Part shown: in pieces, positions 17,260-26,091 of the stretch
Layout: each line of letters opens with the position of its first letter
How positions within the stretch are numbered: the first letter of the stretch is position 1
Source of the DNA: Moraxella sp.
GTDB taxonomy: Bacteria > Pseudomonadota > Gammaproteobacteria > Pseudomonadales > Moraxellaceae
Assembly: GCF_030525845.1 (NCBI RefSeq)
Contig: NZ_JAUNDY010000004.1
Span: 59,829 to 123,828, forward strand
Direction: 5' to 3'
DNA length: 64,000 nt
Translations under genes and position numbers: made by a program
Notes under the pieces: model-generated
The model's input: the letters and a program-made list of their open reading frames with translations, nothing else
Database searches by the model: none
What the model was told of the DNA's origin: nothing

Positions 17260-17383
17260 ACATGTTTACCATATAGCTCTCATGACAAAATGACTGATAA
17301 GTACAAATCATACCATTGCCAAATGCTTATTTTTTGTTTAAATTTAAAAACACTTCATCTGTTTCTCAAAAAAGGACACACTC

Positions 17384-19156
17384 ATGACCCTACAATACAC
17401 CGCCCCCCTAGACGAAATGCGTTTTACACTCAACGAAGTTTTTGACGCACCAACCCTCTGGCAAAACACGCCTGCCCTATCGCATATGGACAGCGATACG
17501 GTGGAGATGATTTTGGACGAAATGGCAAAATTCGCCCAAGAAGTCATCTTACCACTCAACCAATCAGGCGATGACGAGGGGGCAAGCTATCTAGGCGAGG
17601 GTAAAGTTGCCACCCCCAAAGGGTTTAAAGAGGCATTTCGTGCCTATGCGGACGCAGGGTGGATTGGGCTTGGGGGCGACCCTGATTTTGGTGGTCAAGG
17701 CATGCCAAAAATGGTCAGTATGCTCACCGAAGAAATGCTCTTTGCCACCAACCAATCTTTTGCTCTATATCCCAACCTAACCGTTGGGGCAAGCCTATGC
17801 CTACTGGCAAGCGGTAGCGATGAACAAAAAGCCCTATACCTACCCAAACTATATAGCGGTGAATGGTCTGGCACAATGTGTCTGACCGAAGCTCACGCAG
17901 GCACGGACTTAGGCATCATCAAAACCCGTGCCACCCCAAACGCTGACGGCTCGTACAACATCACAGGCACAAAAATCTTTATCACGGGCGGTGAGCATGA
18001 TTTGAGCGATAACATCGTGCATTTGGTGCTTGCCAAAACCCCCAACGCTCCTGCTGGCTCAAAGGGCATCTCACTCTTTATCGTGCCGAAATTTTTGGTG
18101 AATGCGGACGGCTCTTTGGGCGAGCGTAACAGCGTACAAGCAGGCTCGATTGAGCATAAAATGGGCATCAAAGCCTCTGCTACCTGTGTGATGAATTTTG
18201 ACAACGCCAAAGGCTACATGGTTGGGGCAGAAAATACAGGCTTGGCAAGTATGTTTGTGATGATGAATTACGAACGTGTTACTATGGGTTTGCAGGGCTT
18301 GGGAGCAAGCGTTCTGGCTTACCAAAACGCCTGTGCCTACGCCCACGACCGCCTACAAGGGCGTGCCGATAGCGGTGTCAAAAATGCCGACAAGGTAGCC
18401 GACCCCATTATCCACCATGCAGACGTTCGCCGTATGCTCCTAAACGCCAAAGCCAACAGCGTCTGTGCTCGCACCTTTGCGATGTATGTGGCTCGTGAGT
18501 TGGACATCGCCAAATTTAGCGATGACAAAGACGCCAAAGCCCAAGCGTCCGCCAAAGTTGCCCTATTGACCCCCATTGCCAAAGCCTTTTTGACTGACAT
18601 GTCATTTAACGCCACGATTGATTGCCAGCAAGTCTTTGGCGGACACGGCTACATCAAAGAATGGGGTATGGAGCAAATTGTCCGTGATACTCGCATTAGC
18701 CAAATTTACGAAGGCACAAACGGCATTCAGTCGCTTGACCTTTTGGGGCGTAAAGTTGTCAAAGACAACGGTGTGGCGATGTTTGCCCTACTTGACGAAA
18801 TCAAACACGCCACACAGACACTCGATGACAGCCCCCTAAAATCCGCCACGTTGCAGGCGTGCGACAGCGTTAGTGAGTTGACCGCACACCTTATCAGCAC
18901 CGCCAAAGCTGACCCAAACGCCATTAACGGCTCGGCGGTGGATTATCTGCACGCAGTTGGTTATCTGTGCTATGCTTATATGTATGTACTGATTAGTAAA
19001 GCGTGCGTGGGCAAAGACGGTGAATTTTATGCCAATAAAATCCGCCTTGCTGACTACTTCACCGCTCGCATTTTGCCACGCCTGCACGCTCATGCCACAA
19101 GTGCCAAAAATGGCGTGGAGAGTATCATGGCATTTGATGAAGCATTTTTTGCTTAA
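17384..19156 (+). CDS. Acyl-CoA dehydrogenase, DmdC-like long form
   Basis: FAD-dependent dehydrogenase that oxidises an acyl-CoA to the enoyl-CoA. It has 590 residues, the length of the FadE/DmdC-like group with an extra C-terminal domain rather than the 380-residue short-chain form. Order: N-terminal helical domain (DEMAKFAQEVILPLNQSGD), beta domain with MCLTEAHAGTDLG (about 166-178) and FITGGEHD, then the C-terminal domain with CQQVFGGHGYIKEWGMEQIVRDTRISQIYEGTN, the family hallmark, here about residues 413-445. The DmdC acceptor is methylmercaptopropionyl-CoA, but relatives act on ordinary fatty acyl-CoAs, so the substrate is open. RBS AAAGGA; monocistronic, with its own terminator. Confidence 0.9.
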   Translation: MTLQYTAPLDEMRFTLNEVFDAPTLWQNTPALSHMDSDTVEMILDEMAKFAQEVILPLNQSGDDEGASYLGEGKVATPKGFKEAFRAYADAGWIGLGGDPDFGGQGMPKMVSMLTEEMLFATNQSFALYPNLTVGASLCLLASGSDEQKALYLPKLYSGEWSGTMCLTEAHAGTDLGIIKTRATPNADGSYNITGTKIFITGGEHDLSDNIVHLVLAKTPNAPAGSKGISLFIVPKFLVNADGSLGERNSVQAGSIEHKMGIKASATCVMNFDNAKGYMVGAENTGLASMFVMMNYERVTMGLQGLGASVLAYQNACAYAHDRLQGRADSGVKNADKVADPIIHHADVRRMLLNAKANSVCARTFAMYVARELDIAKFSDDKDAKAQASAKVALLTPIAKAFLTDMSFNATIDCQQVFGGHGYIKEWGMEQIVRDTRISQIYEGTNGIQSLDLLGRKVVKDNGVAMFALLDEIKHATQTLDDSPLKSATLQACDSVSELTAHLISTAKADPNAINGSAVDYLHAVGYLCYAYMYVLISKACVGKDGEFYANKIRLADYFTARILPRLHAHATSAKNGVESIMAFDEAFFA

Positions 19157-19162
19157 TTTTTA

Positions 19163-19206
19163 ACCCCAAAGGCACTCCAAAGCAACGCCAGCTTTGGGGT
19201 GTTTTT
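19163..19206 (+). terminator. Rho-independent terminator after the acyl-CoA dehydrogenase gene
   Basis: ACCCCAAAG (19163-19171) pairs perfectly with CTTTGGGGT (19192-19200), followed by GTTTTT. It ends before the next gene, which starts at 19266. Confidence 0.85.
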
Positions 19207-19265
19207 GCAAAAAATCAAAAGTGTGCTACAATGAAAAGCCATTTTATAAACCAAGGACACAGCCT

Positions 19266-21545
19266 GTGCTAGAACATAGCTCCGACTTGCGTCATGTTTT
19301 GCAATACATTCATCTACTTAAAGAATTGCCAGAACCCACCTCTTTGAAGCGTTTGGTTGATGCACTGCGTACGCCAAGCCATGACGAGGTACAGATTAAT
19401 GCCAAGATTCGTGAATTTATTACCATCTTACAAGAAAATCCTGAATACGGCGTTAGTTTAGCAACTTTTATACTTAAATTGACAGACAGCTATCAACGCA
19501 TCATGCTGTATGCTGACACAGGCATCGTCTCTGATGATGGGTTTTTGCACGGCATTGGACAGCTTGTCGGACATCGTTTTTTGCCACTACTTGCCAGAGA
19601 AGATTCCGTTGTAGAGTTGGCAAATTATCTTTTTGATGATGACAACGACCTTGAATGGCTCTCTTTGATTAGCCCTGACAATTGGCAAGAAATGATAGCC
19701 CTCATCAAAGCAGACGACAAGCACTTAGAGCTTGTCGCTAGTGCCAAAAATAGCATTTTAAACTCCCTTGTGATTTTGTCCTATCGTATCAGCGGTATCG
19801 GTCTACATCCCGAAATGATGGACGCTTACCCACAAATGTTGCCTTGCTCGGCAGCCTTTGTCGCCCAAAACCAAGAAGCGGTACAATTTGCCGACCACTA
19901 TCGCCAAGCCCATCATCTCGATGCCATGACCGATACCATGCCAAAGACGGACATCGACCCTGCACCGCTCATCGTCATGCTTGACCAGTGTAGCGAAATC
20001 GTGGCAAATATCCGCAAACGCATCTACAAAACAGGCATTTCCATTCGCATGACCAACATGCTCGTTCGCCTCGAACAAAGCATTCATCGCATGCATATTT
20101 TGATTGAGCTTTTGTGCAACAAAAACCAAAACCGAGATAAAGCCATCATTGGTCTTATCCAAGAAATCGTCCGCACCGCCAAAACTCGTTATAGCTTTGG
20201 TTATCTTATCCAAAACAACACCAAATTGCTCTCTCGCAAAATTACCGATAATTCAGGGCGTGTTGGCGAACATTATATCAGCACCGACCGTGCTGGCTAC
20301 CAAAAAATGTACAAAAAGGCCGCTCTTGGAGGACTATTCATTGCCTTTATGGCAACCCTAAAAATACTGGGTTCATCACTCATTCTTGCCCCCATTGGCA
20401 AGGCATTCATCAACAGCATGATTTATGGGCTTGGGTTTGTCAGCATTCATATCGCAGGGGGAACGGTCGCCACCAAACAACCTGCCATGACCGCCGCCGC
20501 CATCGCCTCTACCATCTCTGAAACAGGCAACAAGAAAACCAAACAACTCACCAAACTTAGTGAGCTTGTCGTGGATATCATGCGAACGCAGTTTATCGCC
20601 ATTGTCGGCAATATCTCAGTTGCCATTCCCATTGCTTTGTTGATTGCATTTAGCTGGATGCAATACTATGGCACACCCATGATTAGCACCGAAAAGGCAG
20701 GGTCGCTATTGCACGAACTTGATCCACTTCGCTCCTTGTCCTTGATACATGCAGGGATTGCAGGGGTGTTTTTGTTTTTGAGTGGACTGATTTCAGGCTA
20801 TTATGACAACCTAGCCACATTTAATAAAATCGGCGAACGCATCAAACACCACAAACTCCTTACCTACCTCATGCCTAGCACATGGCAAAATCGTTTGGGC
20901 GACTTCATAGAAGCCAATCTTGGGGCGATTATGGGTAACTTTATCTTTGGTTGCTTTTTGGGTAGCACCGCCACCATCGGCTATATGCTTGGCTTACCGC
21001 TTGACATTCGCCATATTGCCTTTGCCTCAGCAAATCTGGTGCATGGATTATTTTTCTTAGCCCCCCAAGATTTGACGTGGCAAATCGCCCTGTATTCTTT
21101 TATTGGGGTGTTACTCATTGGCATGGTAAATTTAATGGTAAGCTTCTCACTATCTTTGATGATTGCCTTACGCTCCAAAGAAGTAAACTTCAAACAATGG
21201 CAAGATTTGGGCGAACTCATATTCAAACACCTCATCACTCGCCCAAGAGATTTTTTCATACCCCGAAGCGAAACCGTGAAATACGCACGCATTGACAACG
21301 AAGGTAAAATCATTCACGATGACAATGTCAAAGAAGCTACCATGCCAACAGGTTATGTGGTTCGTAGGCTGGGTAAACGCAAAGTCAGTGCCGAGACCAC
21401 CGCCAAAACTGACCTTAGCCAAGAGCAGTTTACCCCTGTGGGTGTGCCACTTGAAGCGGGCGAAGTTGGGCTTGACATGAACAATGAAAACAACGCCAAA
21501 AACCCCCTACCCAAACCCGACAAACCGCCACAATTGCCTAAATAA
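19266..21545 (+). CDS. Gcr/SpecificRecomb-family membrane protein
   Basis: Member of the family usually annotated as site-specific recombinase (Gcr, Pfam SpecificRecomb), known from Neisseria and relatives. It has 759 residues from GTG 19266, chosen because CAAGGACACAG precedes it. The first ~380 residues are soluble and helical. From about residue 350 onward there are about six strongly hydrophobic segments (GLFIAFMATLKILGSSLILA, IVGNISVAIPIALLIAF, AGIAGVFLFLSGLISGYY, FIFGCFLGSTATIGYMLGL, ALYSFIGVLLIGMVNLM). The tail is charged and Pro-rich. I see no tyrosine- or serine-recombinase active-site pattern, so the recombinase label is doubtful; an integral-membrane role fits better. Confidence 0.75.
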   Translation: MLEHSSDLRHVLQYIHLLKELPEPTSLKRLVDALRTPSHDEVQINAKIREFITILQENPEYGVSLATFILKLTDSYQRIMLYADTGIVSDDGFLHGIGQLVGHRFLPLLAREDSVVELANYLFDDDNDLEWLSLISPDNWQEMIALIKADDKHLELVASAKNSILNSLVILSYRISGIGLHPEMMDAYPQMLPCSAAFVAQNQEAVQFADHYRQAHHLDAMTDTMPKTDIDPAPLIVMLDQCSEIVANIRKRIYKTGISIRMTNMLVRLEQSIHRMHILIELLCNKNQNRDKAIIGLIQEIVRTAKTRYSFGYLIQNNTKLLSRKITDNSGRVGEHYISTDRAGYQKMYKKAALGGLFIAFMATLKILGSSLILAPIGKAFINSMIYGLGFVSIHIAGGTVATKQPAMTAAAIASTISETGNKKTKQLTKLSELVVDIMRTQFIAIVGNISVAIPIALLIAFSWMQYYGTPMISTEKAGSLLHELDPLRSLSLIHAGIAGVFLFLSGLISGYYDNLATFNKIGERIKHHKLLTYLMPSTWQNRLGDFIEANLGAIMGNFIFGCFLGSTATIGYMLGLPLDIRHIAFASANLVHGLFFLAPQDLTWQIALYSFIGVLLIGMVNLMVSFSLSLMIALRSKEVNFKQWQDLGELIFKHLITRPRDFFIPRSETVKYARIDNEGKIIHDDNVKEATMPTGYVVRRLGKRKVSAETTAKTDLSQEQFTPVGVPLEAGEVGLDMNNENNAKNPLPKPDKPPQLPK

Positions 21546-21546
21546 G

Positions 21547-21577
21547 AAAAAAGCCAAACATGATGTTTGGCTTTTTT
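21547..21577. terminator. Bidirectional terminator between the Gcr-like gene and the unknown membrane protein
   Basis: AAAAAGCCAAACA and TGTTTGGCTTTTTT form a strong stem over a very short loop, with an A-run before and a T-run after, so it can act on both strands. Confidence 0.85.
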
Positions 21578-21679
21578 ATCAAAAGATAATAGGGTTTAAC
21601 AACCCTTGATTTTTTAGTTTTCTTATCTCAACCCAACCCACACTCTACACAAAAAATTTACTTATAAAATAATCACACG

Positions 21680-22708
21680 CTAAGTATCTAAGTCAGGTTG
21701 AACCCAACTCCTAAACATATCAATAAAAGGACAAAAAATTAAACACAACCATCTACATAAAATATGCAGACCAAATACATAACAAATATATAAAAAATTC
21801 CAACCAAAAACATCAAGCCAGCCTTGTTTTCCCAACATAATAGGCAAGATTCTCACATCATCAATTATGTCTATTGCAACCGCAGATATTCCAACAAACA
21901 TCAAAAAACTCATAAATAACACCAATGAAGAAACCCAAATAAACCCCCAGATTTCAGAACTGGCACGATGCATTAAGTGATCGCCACTAATCCAACCAAA
22001 CATTCTCCAAAATACCAAACATAAGGAATATATGACAGGTACAAAAGAAATCAGCTTGATAAAGCTCATAAACATTGCTGACTTGCCAAGCTCGGAGTTT
22101 AAAAACAATCCACTATCTTGATAATAGCTGTACAAAAATGTACTTTCTGTAATATACGCATTAAAGCAAAAAAGTCCGCCACCATTTTCTGATACAGATG
22201 CCAATCTTGCATTAGACTTCACCCACTCTATAATCCCAAGCACCCAATCAGGTTGCCAAACAAGTGTCATGTCCTTTATCCAAGCCGACACAACAAACAG
22301 CTCAAACAAGGCATAACAGCCTACAAATAACAGTGCATAGCGTTGTTTGTTGGTGGGTATGACATAACCTTGCTCTTCTATCAAATCCCAAACAATCTCT
22401 TTTTCATCATCGGTTAAATTTTCTTCTATTTCTTTTTCTAGTGTTTGTAGGTATTTTTTATATTTATTGGCTTCATAAGTATGGCAAAATATGATGAGAC
22501 TACTTATCATCAATGCACATACCACCAAATACCAAATAAAATTAACCAATAGATTTTGAGCAGAGCTAAAACCATCTATCTCAAAACCTAGACCAATAAG
22601 ACCCACTATCACCCAAAAAGCAATAATCAAGGTATGGTAAAAAATATGCACTTCATATAAACGATTGGAGACAATCCAATCTTGGATAGGGTCGGAGTAG
22701 TAGGACAT
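21680..22708 (-). CDS. Unknown polytopic membrane protein
   Basis: Not recognised. It has 342 residues with about six hydrophobic stretches (about 25-45, 52-74, 124-142, 215-238, 255-280 and 305-330). An acidic cytoplasmic-looking loop (LQTLEKEIEENLTDDEKEIVWDLIEEQ) lies between the second and third. Aromatic and Trp-rich content is high near the ends (WVQPDLDT). No transport or enzyme motif is visible. Codon use is more A/T-rich than in neighbouring genes, hinting at different ancestry. The gene is alone, with its start facing the helicase gene across a gap of about 150 bp. Confidence 0.7.
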   Translation of the reverse strand: MSYYSDPIQDWIVSNRLYEVHIFYHTLIIAFWVIVGLIGLGFEIDGFSSAQNLLVNFIWYLVVCALMISSLIIFCHTYEANKYKKYLQTLEKEIEENLTDDEKEIVWDLIEEQGYVIPTNKQRYALLFVGCYALFELFVVSAWIKDMTLVWQPDWVLGIIEWVKSNARLASVSENGGGLFCFNAYITESTFLYSYYQDSGLFLNSELGKSAMFMSFIKLISFVPVIYSLCLVFWRMFGWISGDHLMHRASSEIWGFIWVSSLVLFMSFLMFVGISAVAIDIIDDVRILPIMLGKQGWLDVFGWNFLYICYVFGLHILCRWLCLIFCPFIDMFRSWVQPDLDT

Positions 22709-22860
22709 GGGTGGTAAGTAGGGATAAAATCATCTATCCTATTGTAACACACATTTTTAATGTTTATTCTTGTCTCTTTGTTGTTCCATCAGCGTACCCC
22801 ATTGTAGCACAAATCCCCCACCCAAAAAATTTATACTTTTTTTCTTTGGGTAAAAATGCT

Positions 22861-24720
22861 ATGCTACACCTTTTAGCAAACCAATCCGCCATGAGACAGA
22901 CAACCGCACTCGACATCTTAAAAACAGGACAAAACGTCTTTTTGACAGGGCAGGCAGGGGCAGGCAAAACCTACGTCCTAAACCAATACATTCACTATTT
23001 GCGAGTGCGTGGTGTATCCGTTGCGACCACTGCCAGCACAGGCATAGCCTCCACCCACATGAACGGCATGACCGTCCACGCATGGTCTGGCATGGGCATC
23101 AAGGACAGCTTTACCGATGAGGATTTTAAACGCCTAAAATCTCGGCAGGTGGTCATTGACCGCCTAAAAGACACACACGCACTCATCGTGGACGAGATTT
23201 CTATGCTTCATGCTCGGCAGGTGGATTTACTAGATGAGATTTTGCGGGTGGTGCGAGAAAATGATATGCCCTTTGGCGGACTACAAGTTATTTTTTCAGG
23301 GGATTTTTTTCAGCTACCGCCCATCGGCAAAAAAGACGAAAACAACAAAGAAAAATTTGCATTCATGGCAAAGGCATGGAAAAGTGCCAATTTCCAAATC
23401 TGCTATCTATCCGAACAGCACCGCCAAGCAGGGCATGACGAGCGTGAACAATTTGGCATGAGCCTAAATGACATCTTAAACCAAATCCGAGCCCAAGACG
23501 TAGACACGCAAGCACAGGATATTTTGCTAAGTACTCGCCATCACGACATCGGCACGCATTACACACGTCTTTATACCCATAATGCCAACGTGGATAATAT
23601 CAACCAAGAACAGCTTGCCAAGCTAGATAGCGACCCACACACCTTTGAATGCACCACGTATGGCGATAAAACTCTGCTTGAAATGCTCATCAAAAACGTC
23701 AAAACCCCCCAAAGCCTAACCTTAAAAGTAGGGGCAAAAGTCATGTTCGTAAAAAACAATACCACCTTAAATGTCTTTAATGGCACGATGGGCGAGGTGG
23801 TGGATTTTACGGCACTACCACAAGCAGACATCGAAACTGGCAAACAGTTTAGCTCCATCAAATACCCCCTTGTTCGCCTAAATAGCGGTCGCACGGTGCT
23901 TGCTGAGCCTGATGAATGGACGATAGAGGATAATCAAGGCGAGATTTTGGCAAGTTTTAGTCAAATCCCCCTGACACTGGCTTGGGCGATTACCGTTCAC
24001 AAATCGCAAGGCATGACGCTTGATTCTGCCGAGATTGACTTATCTCGCACTTTTGAGATGGGTCAAGGCTACGTTGCTCTATCACGCCTACGCTCACTGG
24101 GCGGACTGCGTCTTTTAGGCATGAACAAAAACAGCCTACTGCTTGATGATTGGGTATTTCACATCAATCGTCGTCTGCTTGAAATTGCTGATGAACAGAC
24201 CGAAAAATTTCATCAAATCGATGCAGACACGCTGGCTAATATCCACAAACAATTTATCATTGCCTGTGATGGCATTAGTGATGAAGCCAAAATTAAGCGT
24301 CAAGAAAAACTACACCAAAAAATCAAAGACGAACACGCCCAAAAACAACACATTCTCGCCAATCAAACACAAACTGCCAGCCCCAAAACCCTTGATGAGA
24401 CCTATGCCCTAATCCAAGAAAATCTATCCATTGATGAGATTGCCACCAAACGCAATCTTGCCAAATCCACCATCATCAATCACATCAGCGAACTCATCGC
24501 CTGTCATGGCAAAGAGGATTTTATGAGGTTCTCTCCTAGCGAAGATGAATTAAATGACATCAAGCATATTTATGATAAGCTCGATGCACAAGGCGAATTT
24601 ACAGACGGGGTCAAACTTCGCCCCATCGTAGAGATGAGCAAAAAAGGCAACGGTTACTACAACACCGTACGGCTGGCTTTGGCATTTTTGGGTATCAGCA
24701 CCAAAAAGGATAACACATGA
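22861..24720 (+). CDS. PIF1-like DNA helicase with C-terminal HTH domain
   Basis: Superfamily 1B 5'-3' DNA helicase of the PIF1/RecD2-like group. About 619 residues from ATG 22861; ATG 22891 is an alternative start. Motifs: Walker A LTGQAGAGKTYVL (near residue 25), ASTGIAST, Walker B VDEISMLHARQVDLLDEILR, GDFFQLPPIG, a UvrD-like C-terminal core LAWAITVHKSQGMTLD and VALSRLRSLGGLRLLG. The last ~100 residues are a separate winged/HTH-like domain (DEIATKRNLAKSTIINHISE) of the kind found at RecQ/helicase C-termini. Its stop overlaps the GAPDH-like start by 4 bp (ATGA). Likely role: G-quadruplex or fork processing, inferred from the family. Confidence 0.88.
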   Translation: MLHLLANQSAMRQTTALDILKTGQNVFLTGQAGAGKTYVLNQYIHYLRVRGVSVATTASTGIASTHMNGMTVHAWSGMGIKDSFTDEDFKRLKSRQVVIDRLKDTHALIVDEISMLHARQVDLLDEILRVVRENDMPFGGLQVIFSGDFFQLPPIGKKDENNKEKFAFMAKAWKSANFQICYLSEQHRQAGHDEREQFGMSLNDILNQIRAQDVDTQAQDILLSTRHHDIGTHYTRLYTHNANVDNINQEQLAKLDSDPHTFECTTYGDKTLLEMLIKNVKTPQSLTLKVGAKVMFVKNNTTLNVFNGTMGEVVDFTALPQADIETGKQFSSIKYPLVRLNSGRTVLAEPDEWTIEDNQGEILASFSQIPLTLAWAITVHKSQGMTLDSAEIDLSRTFEMGQGYVALSRLRSLGGLRLLGMNKNSLLLDDWVFHINRRLLEIADEQTEKFHQIDADTLANIHKQFIIACDGISDEAKIKRQEKLHQKIKDEHAQKQHILANQTQTASPKTLDETYALIQENLSIDEIATKRNLAKSTIINHISELIACHGKEDFMRFSPSEDELNDIKHIYDKLDAQGEFTDGVKLRPIVEMSKKGNGYYNTVRLALAFLGISTKKDNT

Positions 24721-25745
24721 AACTTCGCCTTGCCATCAACGGCTTTGGACGCATTGGGCGTATGCTGGTGCGGGCATATGTGGCAAATTTGGATAAATTT
24801 GACCGCCTTGACATCATCGCCATCAACGACATCGCAGACGCATCCACTCTCCTACATTTGCTCAAATTTGACAGCACGCATGGACGGCTAAACGCAGATG
24901 CCTTTATCCAAGATGACACACTCATTATCCAAAAACAGGGTAAAACACTATGCCAAATCCTACTTCTCAACCAAAAAAATCCCCAAGCGTTGGCGTGGGG
25001 CGAGCTTGGTGTGGATGTGGTGCTTGAATGCACGGGGCATTTTCGCTCTTATGATGATGCCAACTTACACCGCACAGCAGGGGCAAGGCAAGTCATCATC
25101 GGCTCTGCTCCCTTTGATACGGTAGATGCCAGCGTGGTGGTGGGTGTCAATGAACAAAGCCTACACAGACAGCTCCCCATCATCTCAGGCGTGTCCTGCA
25201 CCACCCAAGCACTCGTGCCATTACTACACACTTTACATCAAGCATTTGGGCTAGATAGCGTGATGATGACCGAAGTCCATGCCGTTACCGCCGACCAGAC
25301 AGTGCTTGACCAAGCCCATCGAGACCTAAGGCGAGCCCGTGCCTCAGGACAAAATATCATTCCCACCACGTCAAGCAGTATCAATGCCAGCGTGCGAGTG
25401 TTGCCATTTTTACAAGGTAAGTTAAGCGGGCATTCCATCCGAGTACCGACCATCAATGTCGCCTGCATCGATGTCAATGTGGTTTTTACGCACACGCCCA
25501 CCCTTGATGAAGTAAAACACCTACTCCAATACACAAGCCAAACCAGCTTGCGTGGCGTCATGGACTATACCGATGAGCCGTTGGTGTCGTCTGATTTTAT
25601 CGGTGATACGCATTCGCTCATCATTGACGGCGGTCAGCTCATGCAGGCAGGCGAGCAGTTTAAAATCCTAGCTTGGTATGATAATGAAGTGGGCTATGCC
25701 AATCGTTTATTGGATATGTGCCATCATCTTGCATGTTCATCATAA
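24717..25745 (+). CDS. GAPDH/erythrose-4-phosphate dehydrogenase family enzyme
   Basis: NAD-dependent phosphorylating aldehyde dehydrogenase family. It has 342 residues. Rossmann motif INGFGRIGRMLVRAY at residues 7-21, NAD-contact AINDIAD, catalytic Cys in GVSCTTQALVPL (about 160-171), DLRRARASGQNIIPTTSSS and WYDNEVGYANRL. Two features are unusual for GAPDH: the SCTTN Asn is Gln here, and the usual TGAAKAV stretch is SSSINAS. The DLRRARA motif is shared with GapB-type enzymes and E. coli Epd, so E4PDH (vitamin B6 synthesis) and GAPDH are both possible. It is translationally coupled to the helicase by a 4-bp overlap, an odd pairing. Confidence 0.85.
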   Translation: MKLRLAINGFGRIGRMLVRAYVANLDKFDRLDIIAINDIADASTLLHLLKFDSTHGRLNADAFIQDDTLIIQKQGKTLCQILLLNQKNPQALAWGELGVDVVLECTGHFRSYDDANLHRTAGARQVIIGSAPFDTVDASVVVGVNEQSLHRQLPIISGVSCTTQALVPLLHTLHQAFGLDSVMMTEVHAVTADQTVLDQAHRDLRRARASGQNIIPTTSSSINASVRVLPFLQGKLSGHSIRVPTINVACIDVNVVFTHTPTLDEVKHLLQYTSQTSLRGVMDYTDEPLVSSDFIGDTHSLIIDGGQLMQAGEQFKILAWYDNEVGYANRLLDMCHHLACSS

Positions 25746-25765
25746 ACCAAAATACCAGCACACAT

Positions 25766-25789
25766 AAAAATAGGGGTATGCACCCCTAT
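25766..25789 (-). terminator. Terminator downstream of the DUF1315 gene
   Basis: ATAGGGGT and ACCCCTAT form a perfect 8-bp stem over a 4-nt loop. On the minus strand it is followed by TTTTTATG. It lies between convergent genes. Confidence 0.7.
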
Positions 25790-25792
25790 CAA

Positions 25793-26080
25793 TCACTTAA
25801 ACTTCACAGGCTGTTCGATATTAGGATAATGATGTTCATGCTCAACATCGCACGCCTCGCCCACCGTGTTACCTTTATTGTCTTTGGGCTTTTCGATATA
25901 GCCTGTGCGTTCATGAATAGGCAAATACTCATACTCCCACACCATGACCGCTTGCATGCAAGTTTGGCGTTGCTCGTCCGTTAGACGCACGCCATTTTCC
26001 CATTTGCCAATCTCAATGGCGGTGCGAAACTTAGCAACAATCTCGGGAGTTAAACTATCTAAAATATCTTGCTTATTCAT
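25793..26080 (-). CDS. DUF1315 (YeaC-like) family protein
   Basis: Small cytoplasmic protein of unknown function in the YeaC/DUF1315 family. It has 95 residues. Conserved elements are LTPEIVAKFRTAIEIGKWENG, RLTDEQRQTCMQAVMVWEYE and the acidic/His-rich tail ending VEHEHHYPNIEQPVKF. It follows the HerA-like ATPase gene by 11 bp, so they are probably co-transcribed. No function can be inferred beyond the family. Confidence 0.85.
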   Translation of the reverse strand: MNKQDILDSLTPEIVAKFRTAIEIGKWENGVRLTDEQRQTCMQAVMVWEYEYLPIHERTGYIEKPKDNKGNTVGEACDVEHEHHYPNIEQPVKFK

Positions 26081-26091
26081 ATAACACCCCT

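Larger units (their letters stand above)
16626..17383. other. 758-bp intergenic region, very A/T-rich, with inverted repeat and Fur-like site
   Basis: No supported gene. A 10-bp perfect inverted repeat CTTGTATTGA/TCAATACAAG (16830-16839 and 16853-16862) could form a hairpin or bind a dimeric regulator. The segment 17080-17260 is extremely A/T-rich. A Fur-like site lies near 17241-17259. AAAGGACAC just before 17384 is the ribosome site of the acyl-CoA dehydrogenase. A small RNA is possible, but I cannot identify one. Confidence 0.6.
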
